Positions 1-9,360 of a stretch of 64,000 nucleotides of DNA are shown here, piece after piece (the first letter of the stretch is position 1; each line of letters begins with the position of its first letter). Source of the stretch: Bradyrhizobium sp. SZCCT0148 (GTDB lineage Bacteria; Pseudomonadota; Alphaproteobacteria; Rhizobiales; Xanthobacteraceae); assembly GCF_018129985.1 (NCBI RefSeq), contig NZ_JAFCKT010000001.1, forward strand, positions 124,001 through 188,000, in the 5' to 3' direction. Position numbers and translations under genes: made by a program. The notes under the pieces were generated by a model that had not been told where the DNA came from, did no database searches, and saw only the letters and a program-made list of their open reading frames with translations.

Positions 1-1
1 A

Positions 2-1075
2 TTGCGCGGCCTCCAGGCGGGACCGCAGGCCAATCTCGACCGCAATCCGATCGATGTGACCCTCGCCGGCCTGCAGCCCGATCTGCTTCGCGCCGCCATT
101 CGCATCCTGCTCGCCAGTCCCTCCTACGATGCGCTGGTCGTCATTGCCGGCTCGTCGGCCGTCGGATCGCCGGCCCTGATGGCCGATGCCATCCGAGACT
201 GTCTGCCGCTCAGCGACAAGCCGGTCATTGCCTATGTCAGCCCCCACGCGCCCGAGGTGGTTTCCGTCCTCACCCGGCGCGGCGTCCCGGCCTACACGTC
301 GGCCGAGAGCCGCGCAGCTGCGCTCGATGGGCTGTTGCGGGCCGGGGTGCCGCAGCATGTCCCGACATCCGGCGTGATCGAGGCGTCAGTCGATATCGGC
401 GACTTCCCGACTGGTTCGCTGGATGAGGCACAGGCCAAGGCGTTGTTCGCTCGCTTTGGCCTTCCGGTCGCTGCAGAGAAGGTGGTTGCAACGGCCAGCG
501 AAGCGGAACGGGCGGCACGCGATCTCGGCGGCCGGGTCGTGCTCAAGATTCTGTCGCGCGAGATCGCGCACAAGAGCGACGTCGGCGGCGTTGTGGTCAA
601 CCTGACCGCTGACACGGTCGGCAGCCGCCTGGCGGCAATGGCAGATGAGGTCGAGGCCAGGACCGGGAAGCGGCCCGAGCAATTCCTTGTGCAGGAGATG
701 GTTTCAGGTGGCGTCGAGATCATTCTCGGAATGCATCGCGATCCCCTGGGAACCGCCATCCTCCTCGGCATGGGCGGGGTCACCGCCGAGCTGTTCAAGG
801 ACACCACGATGCGTCTGCTGCCGCCGGAAGGCGGCCTCGGTCTGTCCGAAGCGAGAGCGATGGCGCGCGAGCTCGTCTCCTGGCCGTTGCTGGATGGCTT
901 TCGCGGCCGGCCGAAATGCGATGTCGAAGCGCTCGCGGAAGCGGTCGTCGCGTTCTCGCGCATGGTTGCGCAACTCGGCGATCGACTTTCGGAGGCGGAG
1001 ATCAATCCGGTGTTCGTACTGCCGGCAGGCCGGGGCGTGAAGGCGGCAGACGGATTGGTCATTCTCAATGCCTGA
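2..1075 (+). CDS. ADP-forming acyl-CoA ligase, C-terminal part (5' end outside window)
   Basis: The reading frame is open at the left edge, so only the C-terminal 357 residues are visible. The first ~100 residues look like the end of a succinyl-CoA-ligase-type CoA-binding domain. From about residue 140 an ATP-grasp_5 domain follows, with VLKILSREIAHKSDVGG and the LGMGGVTAELFKD glycine loop. ADP-forming acetyl/acyl-CoA synthetases of this type convert acyl-CoA, ADP and phosphate to acid, CoA and ATP or the reverse; the acyl substrate cannot be read from the fragment. The gene end overlaps possible early starts of the next gene, so the two were probably co-transcribed. Family assignment is firm, substrate unknown. 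Confidence 0.85.
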   Translation: MRGLQAGPQANLDRNPIDVTLAGLQPDLLRAAIRILLASPSYDALVVIAGSSAVGSPALMADAIRDCLPLSDKPVIAYVSPHAPEVVSVLTRRGVPAYTSAESRAAALDGLLRAGVPQHVPTSGVIEASVDIGDFPTGSLDEAQAKALFARFGLPVAAEKVVATASEAERAARDLGGRVVLKILSREIAHKSDVGGVVVNLTADTVGSRLAAMADEVEARTGKRPEQFLVQEMVSGGVEIILGMHRDPLGTAILLGMGGVTAELFKDTTMRLLPPEGGLGLSEARAMARELVSWPLLDGFRGRPKCDVEALAEAVVAFSRMVAQLGDRLSEAEINPVFVLPAGRGVKAADGLVILNA

Positions 1076-1097
1076 ACAAGATCGGATGGAGCTCCAG

Positions 1098-2122
1098 ATG
1101 GCCAGTGGCGGAATCATCAATCGCGACAGCTTTTGCGGGAAGGGCTTTGCCGTGCTGCGCCGGCGAGGTCTTGCCATTTTCGCCTGTGCTGTCGTCGCGG
1201 GCCTCGGACTGACGCCCGCGCGCGCCGAATATCCCGACAAGATCATCAAGATCGTGGTGCCCTTCGCAGCCGGCGGCGGGACCGACATCATGGCACGAAC
1301 GACAGCTCAGGAAATCCAGACCGATCTCGGCAAGCCCGTCATCATCGAGAACAAGCCGGGCGCAGGGACCATCATAGGAACCCAGACGGTGGCGACCAGC
1401 GAGCCCGACGGCTATTCGCTGCTGATGGCGACCTTCGCGCACGCGGTCAACCCGAGCCTGTACAAGAAGCTGCGTTCGATCCGCACCGGGATTTCGCGGC
1501 GGTCTCCCTGATCGCGCGGTCCTTCAATATCGTCGTGGTCAATCCGGCATCGAAGATCAACTCGATCGCCGATCTGATCACCGAGGCCAAGGCCAATCCG
1601 GGCAAGCTCAATTTCGGCACCTTCGGCACCGGCACATCGGCCCATCTCGCGGGCGAGCTGTTCAATGCGATGGCGAAGGTCAACATGACGGCGGTGCCCT
1701 ACAAGGGCGCGGCGCCCGCGATCAGCGATCTGCTGGGAGGGCAGATCGACGTGATGTTCACCACGGTGGCAAGCGCGGCCTCGCTGGTGGCAGCCGGGCA
1801 GCTCCGCGCGCTGGCCGTCACATCCGCCGAGCGGTCGGCGGCGTTTCCGCAATTGCCAACCGTCGCGGAAGCCGGGGTTGCCGGCTATGCGGCTGAGTCC
1901 TGGTACGGATTGTACGCTCCGGCCAAAACGCCCGCGCCGGTGATCGCACGTCTCAATCAGGCGATCGCAAAAGCCGTCCAGTCCGGTGCGTTCAAGAAGC
2001 TCGAGGCGAACGAAGGCCTCATCATGGTCGGCAGCGCTCCGGAAGAGCTCGACCGCTATGTCGCCCGGGAGGAGGAGCGCTGGCGCAAGCTGGTCAAGGA
2101 CGCGAATATCGAGGTGCGATGA
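1098..2122 (+). pseudogene. Bug/TctC-family periplasmic solute-binding protein, frameshifted
   Basis: Two overlapping frames together make one tripartite-tricarboxylate-transporter receptor (Bug family) of about 340 residues. The first frame has a signal peptide (ending near TPARAE), then YPDKIIKIVVPFAAGGGTD and the NKPGAGTIIGTQ motif. It is in frame through YKKL at 1461-1472. Homology then continues in the +2 frame with FDPHRDFAAVSL and runs to the stop at 2122. Restoring one C near 1473 (CTGCCGTTC instead of CTGCGTTC) would join them. Start 1098 is chosen for a GGAG six bases upstream. Either a recent loss-of-function mutation or a sequencing error. No TctA/TctB membrane genes are adjacent, which is usual for orphan Bug proteins. 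Confidence 0.85.
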
Positions 2123-2177
2123 GTCTCGCGAATCCGACCAATATCCGGGGCCGCGAACGGCCCCGGATGTCGTCCAA

Positions 2178-2969
2178 TTAGAATCCCAGTCCGCAAGCCC
2201 GCCGGATCGCGATCTGAACCGGCGAGGGTGGCAACGCCGGATCAAGTTCGCCCCTCGGCAGCAGCGGAGGTTGTGCCATGAAGCGCGGCCGCCTTCCGCG
2301 GTGGGGTTGCGCGGAATGAACGAGGAACGGGTGGCACAGATAGACGCTGCCTGCCGCACCGGTCGCCAGTTCGATCTCGCAATCTTTCGTCGAGGCCCAG
2401 TCCTCGGCAGCGAGCTGCCGGAGCGTCGCGCCCATTTCGCCATAGGGCAGCAGCTCCCGCGCGATCGTGGCATGCGAGCCTTTCCGGATTCGCGTGGGCG
2501 CATCATCGGCGCCGACATCCGAGAACAGGAAGAGCATCAGCAATGCGCGTCCGCTGCTCTTCACGTTGGCGCGCCATTCCATAAAATCCGGATTCGCGGT
2601 GCCAAAGCTCACGTCGACATGCCAGCCGTCATCGCCAGGAGCTTCCGTCGAGGGAAAGCGGATCGGAAAGGTTCCGAGCCCGCCGGGCGCAAGCCAGCGC
2701 CCGTCGCCGGCGAGTTGATCATAGACCTTGTGCAGAAGCAGCGTGTTCGCAGCCTCGATGAAAGGGGGTGTAGCCTTGAATCCTACGCGGACAACGGCTC
2801 GGGTCCAATGTTCGGGTTGGTCCGGTGACAGGCCGATATCCGCCCACAGCTGGTCCCTGCATTGTTTTGCAAGGTCGTCGCTGAAGGCATTCTCGACTTT
2901 CACGAAACCGTCGTCGATGAAGCTCTGGACCTGACGCGGGGTCAAGCCATGATGTTCAAGCTTGGGCAT
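2178..2969 (-). CDS. Phytanoyl-CoA dioxygenase family protein (Fe(II)/2-oxoglutarate oxygenase)
   Basis: A 263-residue protein of PhyH size and pattern. The HxD iron-binding pair is seen in DGWHVDVSFG around residue 145. The distal part LCHPFLVHSAQPHRG followed by RPRFMAQPP supplies the third histidine and the 2-oxoglutarate-binding arginine. Such enzymes hydroxylate small organic substrates with Fe(II), O2 and 2-oxoglutarate; the substrate is not predictable. Start at the ATG at 2969; a GTG at 2975 in the same frame is also possible behind the same GGAG. It converges on the frameshifted Bug gene and has no obvious operon partner. Confidence 0.8.
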   Translation of the reverse strand: MPKLEHHGLTPRQVQSFIDDGFVKVENAFSDDLAKQCRDQLWADIGLSPDQPEHWTRAVVRVGFKATPPFIEAANTLLLHKVYDQLAGDGRWLAPGGLGTFPIRFPSTEAPGDDGWHVDVSFGTANPDFMEWRANVKSSGRALLMLFLFSDVGADDAPTRIRKGSHATIARELLPYGEMGATLRQLAAEDWASTKDCEIELATGAAGSVYLCHPFLVHSAQPHRGRRPRFMAQPPLLPRGELDPALPPSPVQIAIRRACGLGF

Positions 2970-3213
2970 AGACACATTTCTCCGTTCGGCCAGCGCATCG
3001 CGCAGCCGTTTGATCTGATTGGCGCGTATGCGCCGGAACGACGATCTGCCGTTCAGATCAGCGGAAAGAATGTGGAGAAGAACATCATGCAGAAGCGTAT
3101 AGCGCGACGGGCCGCGAGATCAAGACCACTGCCCATTCGGCTCGCGCGTGTCGGCAGCCTCTCGCCGAACGAGAAGGCTGCCGCATGCTCATGCGGGCGT
3201 CATATGGTCATTA

Positions 3214-3591
3214 TCATGGGCAAGAGTGACGCAGGCCGTCATTGCCCAGATACGTTCCTGAGCCCGGATCGTAGGACCGATAGCGCTGCGCGCAATAGGA
3301 GGCGGCGTTGGATTGCGCCTGGCTATTGGCGATCGCGCCGCCGATGATTGCGCCCGCCGCAAGGCCGCCCAGAACGGCTGCGCCGCCACCACCGTAATGC
3401 CCGCCATGATGCCTGTGGCCATAGCCGTGGCCGTGGCCGTGTCCGTAGCCATGCCGGTACTGCACCTGCTGCACGCCTTGGTCGGGACCGGGATTCGCGA
3501 TCGGCATGGGCGCCGCGAGCACGGGTGAAACGGCCGTCGAGAGCATCGCTCCGGCGGCCGCAAGGGCGACGAACGTTCTACGCATTGTCAT
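3214..3591 (-). CDS. BA14K family exported protein
   Basis: A 125-residue exported protein. It starts at 3591 behind GGAG with six-base spacing; upstream ATGs at 3603 and 3636 lack such a site. A signal peptide (FVALAAAGAMLSTAVSPVLA) is followed by a histidine/glycine-rich stretch (GYGHGHGHGYGHRHHGG), a short hydrophobic glycine-rich segment (AAVLGGLAAGAIIGGAIA), and a C-terminal BA14K motif with CAQRYRSYDP and GTYLGNDGLRHSCP. BA14K proteins are known from Brucella as immunoreactive, lectin-like envelope proteins. The His-rich stretch could bind metal (inference). An exact EcfG-type promoter sits 33-57 bp upstream, suggesting general stress control. Confidence 0.88.
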   Translation of the reverse strand: MTMRRTFVALAAAGAMLSTAVSPVLAAPMPIANPGPDQGVQQVQYRHGYGHGHGHGYGHRHHGGHYGGGGAAVLGGLAAGAIIGGAIANSQAQSNAASYCAQRYRSYDPGSGTYLGNDGLRHSCP

Positions 3592-3623
3592 GTCGGGCTC
3601 CATGTTGTCGAGGATGCAGGAGC

Positions 3624-3648
3624 AACGGCCGCTCACCCGCTCCGTTCC
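3624..3648 (-). promoter_or_regulatory. EcfG-type general stress promoter for the BA14K gene
   Basis: On the minus strand GGAAC (3648-3644), exactly 16 bases, then CGTT (3627-3624). This matches the EcfG consensus of alphaproteobacteria at every position. The transcript would start near 3617, about 26 bases before the ATG at 3591. Confidence 0.7.
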
Positions 3649-3883
3649 TCTTGATGCGAGGCGAGCGTCACAGCGTCGCAGAAAATGAAAGGTTCGTAAG
3701 GATGTCGCTCGACTGGCTTCGCCGGGGCCGACGCCATTGCTCGGCGTGGCCCTCGGGGTTCCCGATCATTGATCTGAAACAATGATGATTCCGACCACCA
3801 ATGCTAGAAGGATTCGCAAGTCGCGACTCACGGCTCCCGGCCGGTCGCGACAATCGCAACGCGCGCTGGAATCCGAGGGCTGA

Positions 3884-4549
3884 ATGGGACGACTGCTGAA
3901 TATCGTGACGCCGCTGCATACGGCGACCAAGCGCGACTACATGGGGCGCATGAACGACGACAAGATCGGCTGCTCGCTCAAGGCGCGGGAATACGAGGCC
4001 GATTATTGGGACGGCGACCGCCGCTTCGGCTATGGCGGTTACCGCTTCATCGAGGGGCGCTGGGCGCCGGTCGCCAAGGCCCTGATCGAGACCTATGGCC
4101 TGAAGGACGGCTCCAGCGTGCTGGACGTCGGCTGCGGAAAGGGTTTCCTGCTGTACGAGATGCAGAAGATCCTGCCGGGCCTGAAGGTCACCGGCTTCGA
4201 TATCTCCAAGCACGGCCTTGCCAATTCGCATGAGCAGGTGAAGCCCTATCTCTTCAACTATCGCGCCCAGGACATCTACCCCTATGGCGACGACAGTTTC
4301 GATCTCGTCATCTCACTCGGCACCCTGCACAATCTCCGGCTCTATGAGCTCGAAGCGGCGCTCAAGGAGATCGAGCGGGTCGGCAAGAACAAATACGTCA
4401 TGGTCGAGGGCTACCGGACCGTCGCCGAATTGCACAACCTCGAATGCTGGGCGCTGACTGCGGAATCCATCCTGCACACGTCGGAATGGATCTGGCTCTA
4501 CGGCAAGCTCGGCTACACCGGCGATTACGAATTCATCTATTTCGAGTGA
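3884..4549 (+). CDS. Class I SAM-dependent methyltransferase
   Basis: A 221-residue protein with the Rossmann methyltransferase core. Motif I is VLDVGCGKGFLLYEM near residue 83, an acidic strand end follows in VTGFDISKHGL, and motif IV is FDLVISLGTLHNL. The substrate is unknown. The gene ends 13 bp before the alcohol dehydrogenase gene, so the two very likely form an operon. I suspect a role in making an unusual sugar or polyol, since such pairs occur in surface-polysaccharide loci and an exopolysaccharide cluster follows, but this is inference. A 7-bp inverted repeat (ATCATTG/CAATGAT, 3765-3786) lies about 100 bp upstream. Confidence 0.85.
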   Translation: MGRLLNIVTPLHTATKRDYMGRMNDDKIGCSLKAREYEADYWDGDRRFGYGGYRFIEGRWAPVAKALIETYGLKDGSSVLDVGCGKGFLLYEMQKILPGLKVTGFDISKHGLANSHEQVKPYLFNYRAQDIYPYGDDSFDLVISLGTLHNLRLYELEAALKEIERVGKNKYVMVEGYRTVAELHNLECWALTAESILHTSEWIWLYGKLGYTGDYEFIYFE

Positions 4550-4562
4550 TCGGGCGCGCCTC

Positions 4563-5606
4563 ATGGACATCAAGACTGCCAAGGCCGCCATTCTCGTCGA
4601 GTCGGGCAAGCCGCTGATCGTCGACGAGTTCACCTTGCCGGACACGCTCGAGCATGGCCAGGTGCTCGCGCACGTGCACACCTCCAGCATCTGCGGCGCA
4701 CAGATCAACGAGATCGACGCCGTCAAAGGCGTCGACAAGTTCCTGCCCCACCTTCTCGGACACGAAGCGCTGGCCACGATCGTCGAAACCGGTCCCGGCG
4801 TCGTCTCCTGCAAGCAGGGCGACACCGTCGTCATGCATTGGCGGCCGGGCAAGGGCATCCAGTCCAACACGCCGGCTTATTCCTGGCGCGGCAAGCGCCT
4901 CAATGCCGGTTGGGTCACCACCTTCAATGAATATGCCGTGGTGTCGGAGAACCGTGTCACGCCGGTTCCCGCCACGATCGACCGCACCAGCGCCCCGCTG
5001 CTCGGCTGCGCGGTGACGACCGCGCTCGGCGTCGTCAACAACGACGCGCAGATCGCCATCGGTGAAGCCGTCGTCGTGTTCGGCGTCGGCGGCGTCGGCT
5101 TGAACATCGTGCAATTCGCCGCGATGGTCGGCGCTTATCCGGTCATTGCGATCGACCGCCTCGACAACAAGCTGGCGATGGCGAAGGACTTCGGCGCCAC
5201 GCACACAATCAACTCCGACGCGGTCAAGGACGTGGCCGCGGAAGTTCGCGCCATCACCGGGGCCGACGGGCCCGACAAGGTTGTCGAGACCACCGGCGTC
5301 AAGAATCTGATCGAGCTCGCCTACGAGATCACCGCAAAGAAAGGCCGCTGCATCCTTGTCGGCGTTCCCCGTGAGAAGGCCGAGATCTACACGCTGCCGC
5401 TCCATTTCGAGAAGGTGCTGAAGGGCTCGGAAGGCGGCCAATGCCAGCCGGCGCGCGACATTCCGCGCCTCGTGCGCCTGAGCGACGCCGGCAAGGTGAG
5501 CTACCGGGGCATCGTGACTCACGAATTCGCGCTCGACGACGTCAACGACGCGCTCGACCTGATGCGCAGCGGCACCTCGGGCCGGATCCTGCTGAACATC
5601 AGCTAG
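4563..5606 (+). CDS. Zinc-type medium-chain alcohol dehydrogenase without the structural zinc loop
   Basis: A 347-residue MDR-family dehydrogenase. Catalytic zinc ligands are visible as C44 (SSICGAQ), H67-E68 (LGHEAL) and C149 (LLGCAVTT). The NAD(P)-binding glycine motif GVGGVG is at 174-179. The four-cysteine structural zinc loop normally found near residues 95-110 is absent and replaced by MHWRPGKGIQSNTP. It should oxidise an alcohol or polyol, or reduce the matching carbonyl; the substrate is unknown. It lies 13 bp after the methyltransferase gene and is probably co-transcribed with it. Confidence 0.87.
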   Translation: MDIKTAKAAILVESGKPLIVDEFTLPDTLEHGQVLAHVHTSSICGAQINEIDAVKGVDKFLPHLLGHEALATIVETGPGVVSCKQGDTVVMHWRPGKGIQSNTPAYSWRGKRLNAGWVTTFNEYAVVSENRVTPVPATIDRTSAPLLGCAVTTALGVVNNDAQIAIGEAVVVFGVGGVGLNIVQFAAMVGAYPVIAIDRLDNKLAMAKDFGATHTINSDAVKDVAAEVRAITGADGPDKVVETTGVKNLIELAYEITAKKGRCILVGVPREKAEIYTLPLHFEKVLKGSEGGQCQPARDIPRLVRLSDAGKVSYRGIVTHEFALDDVNDALDLMRSGTSGRILLNIS

Positions 5607-5930
5607 CGCTGCAGCAGATCACGGACGGGGTGCAGCGTTATCCGGGCTACGAATGCGAGCTGCTGGAAAATGGCTTCCTGATCGGCCGCTCGGCACTGCC
5701 GATGGCCCGGAGATCGAAGCCTTACGGTCCTGCCTGCTCGGCGATGCCCGGCCCGCGCGGTCGGCGCCATCGACGGCGTTGCTGGTCGTCGCGAGGCCGG
5801 GCTCGGCACGCTGGCCATCCAAGCCGTCCTTTTTCCGCTTGAACGGGCCAATTCACAGGCCTTCCGGTTTCGCGTCCCTCCCGTAACCGCCGGTTAACCA
5901 TGGATATTTACGGTGTAGCAAGCCTCCGAG
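5607..5930 (+). other. 324-bp intergenic region without a recognisable gene
   Basis: The first ~130 bp keep an open frame continuing with sensible codon use (QQITDGVQRYPGYECE, then ENGFLIGRSALPMARR), with no start codon or ribosome site. It may be the remnant of a lost gene but I cannot name it. The last 50 bp before 5931 contain GGTTAACC and an AT-richer stretch likely to hold the promoter of the exopolysaccharide cluster. Confidence 0.4.
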
Positions 5931-8135
5931 ATGGGGCAGTCAGTTGATTTCGAGTCCAATCCCATGGCGTTCGGTCGAAGCGCATCTCCGCGAAGCATCG
6001 CCCCGACGGAGCCAGCGGCTTCGTGGGAAGCGCCGCGGGCTGCGCGGACGAATCCCGAGAGCGCCGCGCCCGCGCTGATCAAGGGCTCGCTGACCGTCTC
6101 CGGAGCTCTCGCTTTCCTGCGGGAGAACGGCCGGCGGATTCTGACGTTGGCGCTGGCGTTGTTCGCCCTCGGCATCATCGTCCTGATGGTTCTGCCGGTT
6201 CGGTACGCCGCAACGGCCTTGGTCGTGCTCGATCCCCGGGAATTGCGTGTCACCACGGAGCAGGACGTCTTGCCGGGCATCGGCCAGGACGCCGCGGCGC
6301 TTCAAAGCCAGATCGAGATCGCCAAATCGGACGGCTTTCTCCGTCCCCTGATCGAACAGCTCAAGATCGCCGATGACGATGATATCTCGGGCGGTCATAC
6401 CGACATGACGCGCCTGCTCGAGAAGTTCCGCAGTCGCCTCGAGATCACGCGGCGCGGGCTCACTTACGTCGTCGCGATTTCCTTCACCTCGAACCGCCCC
6501 GAGCGGGCCGCCTACTATGCCAACGCCATCGCCGCGGCGTTCGTCGCCAGCCAGGGCCGTGTCCGTACCGAGGCCACGGACGAGGCGGCGGACTGGCTCC
6601 AGGACCGGCTGAAGGCGTTGAGCGAGCGCCTGCGCGCATCGGAAGACGCCGTCGCCGCCTTCAGGCTCGAGCATAAGATCCTCAGTGCCGGCAAGGATTC
6701 GACCACCCAGCAATTGCGGGTGACCGATCTCAATCAGCAGGTTTCCGCCGCCCGCGCGCGCACCGAGGAAGCCAAGGCGCGCTACGAGCAGGTGCAACGC
6801 GATCTCAAGGCCAATGTCGAAGGTCCCGTGAAGCAGGACCTCCTGAGCATGCTGCGCGCGCAACGCTCGACCCTGAACGACCAGATCGCGCAGAAGAAGG
6901 CGGTCTATGGCGATCGCCATCCCGATCTCGCGATCTCCTACAGCCAGCTGGCGGATATCAACCGGCAGATCGAGGTCGAGCGGAAGAAGAACATCGATAC
7001 TGCCAAGTCCGAATACGAAGCTCAGCGGGAACAGCAGAACGCGCTGGAAAAGCAGCTCAAGGCGGTCGAGACGCAGATGCTGGTCGACGGCCAGGCGCTG
7101 GTGAAGCTGCAGGAGCTGCAGCGCGACGCCGATGCCAACAAGAACATCTACGAGCAGTTCCTGTCGCGGTTCAAGACGACCAACGAGCAGCGCCAGCTGC
7201 AGAGCTCCCAGAGCAAGGTCGCCTCGCCCGCCATTCCGCCGTTGCGCTCGACCCGTCCGCCGCTCGCTCTGCTGCTGGCAGCGCTGATGATCGGATCGCT
7301 GTTGACGTCGACCGCTGCCGTCGCGGCGTTGACGAGCCTATCCGGCGGGCCCGCGCCTGCCGAGGCGGCCGTGCAGGCGGCTGAGGACCGGCAGGTCCCG
7401 CCTCGAGTCCCGCAGCAGGTCCAGCCTCAAGTCCAAACGCCGGCCGCCGTCGCTCCCCGGCCCGAGGCGATGCCGCGGCTTCCTGTCTGGGCCCGCATTC
7501 CCGATCTGGCGTCTGCGTCCGGGACCGCGACCAGCACCGTCTGGCAGCGACCGATCGCTGCTCCGGCCGAACTCGATCTCGGTCCGTATCTGCGGCCGCT
7601 GCTCGAGCGGATCGATCGCGTACCGGTGCGCGGCTGCAAGGTCGCTCTGGTGCTGTCGGTCGGCAAGAGCGCTGGCGGCAACACCGTTGCGCGTTCACTC
7701 AATCGTGCCGCCGTGAACAGGGGCATGATGAGCGTGCTGATCCGGCTGCAGGGGGAATTCGCAGGACACCAGCCGCCGGTGACCGAATGGAACGACGGCT
7801 CGACCACGGCGGGACTTCAGTCGATCGACGAGCTTCTCAGCGCCGGCCGAAAGGCCGATGCGAGGCCTGAGGACGATATTCGTTCGGAGTTCGACCTGAT
7901 CATCGTCCATGCCGGCAATCTCGCCTTGCAGCCGGATGCGATCGCGCTGGCCGCGCATGCCGACCTGATCGTCCTCGTGGCGCGCGCCGGCGAGCTCGGG
8001 TCGGCGGCGATGCGCCGGGTGACCGCGGCGCTGTCGCGCTATAGGACCGTGCCGATGGGGCTCGTTGTCAATCACGCGCCAGCGGATTCGACGACGCCTC
8101 ACCCCGAGGGCGGCGCATTGGGCCTTGCGGTTTGA
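5931..8135 (+). CDS. GumC/Wzc-like polysaccharide chain-length protein with degenerate kinase domain
   Basis: A 734-residue protein. A cytoplasmic leader is followed by TM1 near 69-90 (ILTLALALFALGIIVLMVLP), a Wzz domain with YAATALVVLDPRE, a long periplasmic coiled coil (about 220-430), TM2 near 444-467, a proline/glutamine linker, and a C-terminal P-loop-like domain from about 565. The latter reads VLSVGKSAGGNTVARSLN where a bacterial tyrosine kinase would have a Walker A motif, and there is no tyrosine cluster at the C-terminus, so it is probably catalytically dead. Role: control of export and length of an exopolysaccharide at the inner membrane. The next gene starts at its stop codon. Confidence 0.88.
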   Translation: MGQSVDFESNPMAFGRSASPRSIAPTEPAASWEAPRAARTNPESAAPALIKGSLTVSGALAFLRENGRRILTLALALFALGIIVLMVLPVRYAATALVVLDPRELRVTTEQDVLPGIGQDAAALQSQIEIAKSDGFLRPLIEQLKIADDDDISGGHTDMTRLLEKFRSRLEITRRGLTYVVAISFTSNRPERAAYYANAIAAAFVASQGRVRTEATDEAADWLQDRLKALSERLRASEDAVAAFRLEHKILSAGKDSTTQQLRVTDLNQQVSAARARTEEAKARYEQVQRDLKANVEGPVKQDLLSMLRAQRSTLNDQIAQKKAVYGDRHPDLAISYSQLADINRQIEVERKKNIDTAKSEYEAQREQQNALEKQLKAVETQMLVDGQALVKLQELQRDADANKNIYEQFLSRFKTTNEQRQLQSSQSKVASPAIPPLRSTRPPLALLLAALMIGSLLTSTAAVAALTSLSGGPAPAEAAVQAAEDRQVPPRVPQQVQPQVQTPAAVAPRPEAMPRLPVWARIPDLASASGTATSTVWQRPIAAPAELDLGPYLRPLLERIDRVPVRGCKVALVLSVGKSAGGNTVARSLNRAAVNRGMMSVLIRLQGEFAGHQPPVTEWNDGSTTAGLQSIDELLSAGRKADARPEDDIRSEFDLIIVHAGNLALQPDAIALAAHADLIVLVARAGELGSAAMRRVTAALSRYRTVPMGLVVNHAPADSTTPHPEGGALGLAV

Positions 8136-8137
8136 CG

Positions 8138-9277
8138 ATGACAGCATCGCTGCGTCGTCGGCTGGCTGCTGCGACGCTTCTCTCGATCTCGTTCGGTCCG
8201 TCGGCCTTCGCCGACACTTGCGTACCCGTTCCGCAGACGGTCGCGCCCGTGAGGCTTGCCGCACTGTCCCGCGGCTTCAATGCGGACGGCTGGATCAACG
8301 GCGAGGTGCCAGGTCGCGAATTGCTGCAGCAGTTGCGCCTGGCCGGAATGAGTCACGTCCGGCTGCCGGTGCCGGCCGAGCGTGTGATGCCGCGTTTCGC
8401 ATCGCCGGTCGAGCGCGACGGGACGCTGGCTGTGCTCGACAAGGCGCTGAAGCAGCTCACTGCGCTCGGCTATGCCATCTCCGTCGATCTTCACCCCGGC
8501 GAGCGCTTCAACCGCCTGCACAAGGAGGATCCGGAGGCGGCGCTGCGCGAGATGCAGGAGGCCTGGCGCAGCCTCGCGGGACCCATGCGCTCCTATCCGG
8601 CCGATCGAATCTTCGCCGAGCTGCTCAACGAGCCCGATATCGACGCCGACACATGGCAAAGGCAGGCCGAGTCGCTCGGCGGCTTCGTGCGCAAATTGCT
8701 TCCCGCCAACACGCTCATCGTCGGTCCGGTCAACTGGCAGCGCGCGGACTCGCTGCCGCGGTTTCGTCCGCTGGACGATCCTGACGTCGTCTATGCCATC
8801 CACTTCTACGATCCCATGGTGTTCACCCATCAGGGCCATTGGGATGCGCAGGATCCGCTGCACGACATCATGGACCTGCCTTATCCGATCGATGCCGGCG
8901 ATCCCAAGGTTCGCGCAATCCGCCAGGATCTGCAGGCGAGGGGGGCGACCAAGGCGCTCGGCATGCTCGATACTGCGATTGCCGCCGCCCGGGACAAACC
9001 GGGCGCCGATCGCTGGCTCGCGCCCGCGCTTGCGTGGCAGCGGCAGTTCGCGCGGCCGATCATCGTCAACGAATTCGGCGTGCTGAAAGCCGGCGCGCCC
9101 AGACAGGCCCGGCTGCGCTGGCTGGCGGAGGTCACCGCTTACGCCCGCGACCATTGCTGGGGCTGGACGCATTGGGAGCTGGCGCAGGGCTTCGGCCTCG
9201 TCGACCGCAGCACCGGCAGGCCCGATCCCGACGTGATGCGGGCGCTGCTTGGCACGGCGCGGCCCGGCCGGCGCTGA
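8138..9277 (+). CDS. Glycoside hydrolase family 5 (cellulase-like), exported
   Basis: A 379-residue protein with a signal peptide ending in PSAFADT. The GH5 acid/base glutamate is in FAELLNEPD (about residue 165) and the nucleophile glutamate in IIVNEFGV (about residue 312), with catalytic-barrel signatures GMSHVRLPVP and AISVDLHPGE between. It should cut a beta-1,4-glucan-like polymer in the periplasm. Placed between a chain-length protein and a polymerase-like membrane protein, it probably trims or releases the polysaccharide made by this cluster, as BcsZ or ExoK do elsewhere (inference). A TTG at 8132 in the same frame overlaps the previous stop and could also start translation. Confidence 0.88.
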   Translation: MTASLRRRLAAATLLSISFGPSAFADTCVPVPQTVAPVRLAALSRGFNADGWINGEVPGRELLQQLRLAGMSHVRLPVPAERVMPRFASPVERDGTLAVLDKALKQLTALGYAISVDLHPGERFNRLHKEDPEAALREMQEAWRSLAGPMRSYPADRIFAELLNEPDIDADTWQRQAESLGGFVRKLLPANTLIVGPVNWQRADSLPRFRPLDDPDVVYAIHFYDPMVFTHQGHWDAQDPLHDIMDLPYPIDAGDPKVRAIRQDLQARGATKALGMLDTAIAAARDKPGADRWLAPALAWQRQFARPIIVNEFGVLKAGAPRQARLRWLAEVTAYARDHCWGWTHWELAQGFGLVDRSTGRPDPDVMRALLGTARPGRR

Positions 9278-9360
9278 CATCGCGCCGGTTCGCTATCGTT
9301 AACGCATCGTTACGCATCACCCCGCTATCGTGCTCGCCGCGCGATGCCAAAGGACGATCG

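Noticed and set aside
5441-5842. 133-codon plus-strand frame overlapping the alcohol dehydrogenase end
   Set aside because: The first half is a shadow of the dehydrogenase. The rest has no start or ribosome site and ends in Arg-rich noise.
8839-9360. N-terminal extension of the polymerase-like gene
   Set aside because: This part overlaps the GH5 gene in another frame and has shadow composition; membrane protein features begin only after 9361.
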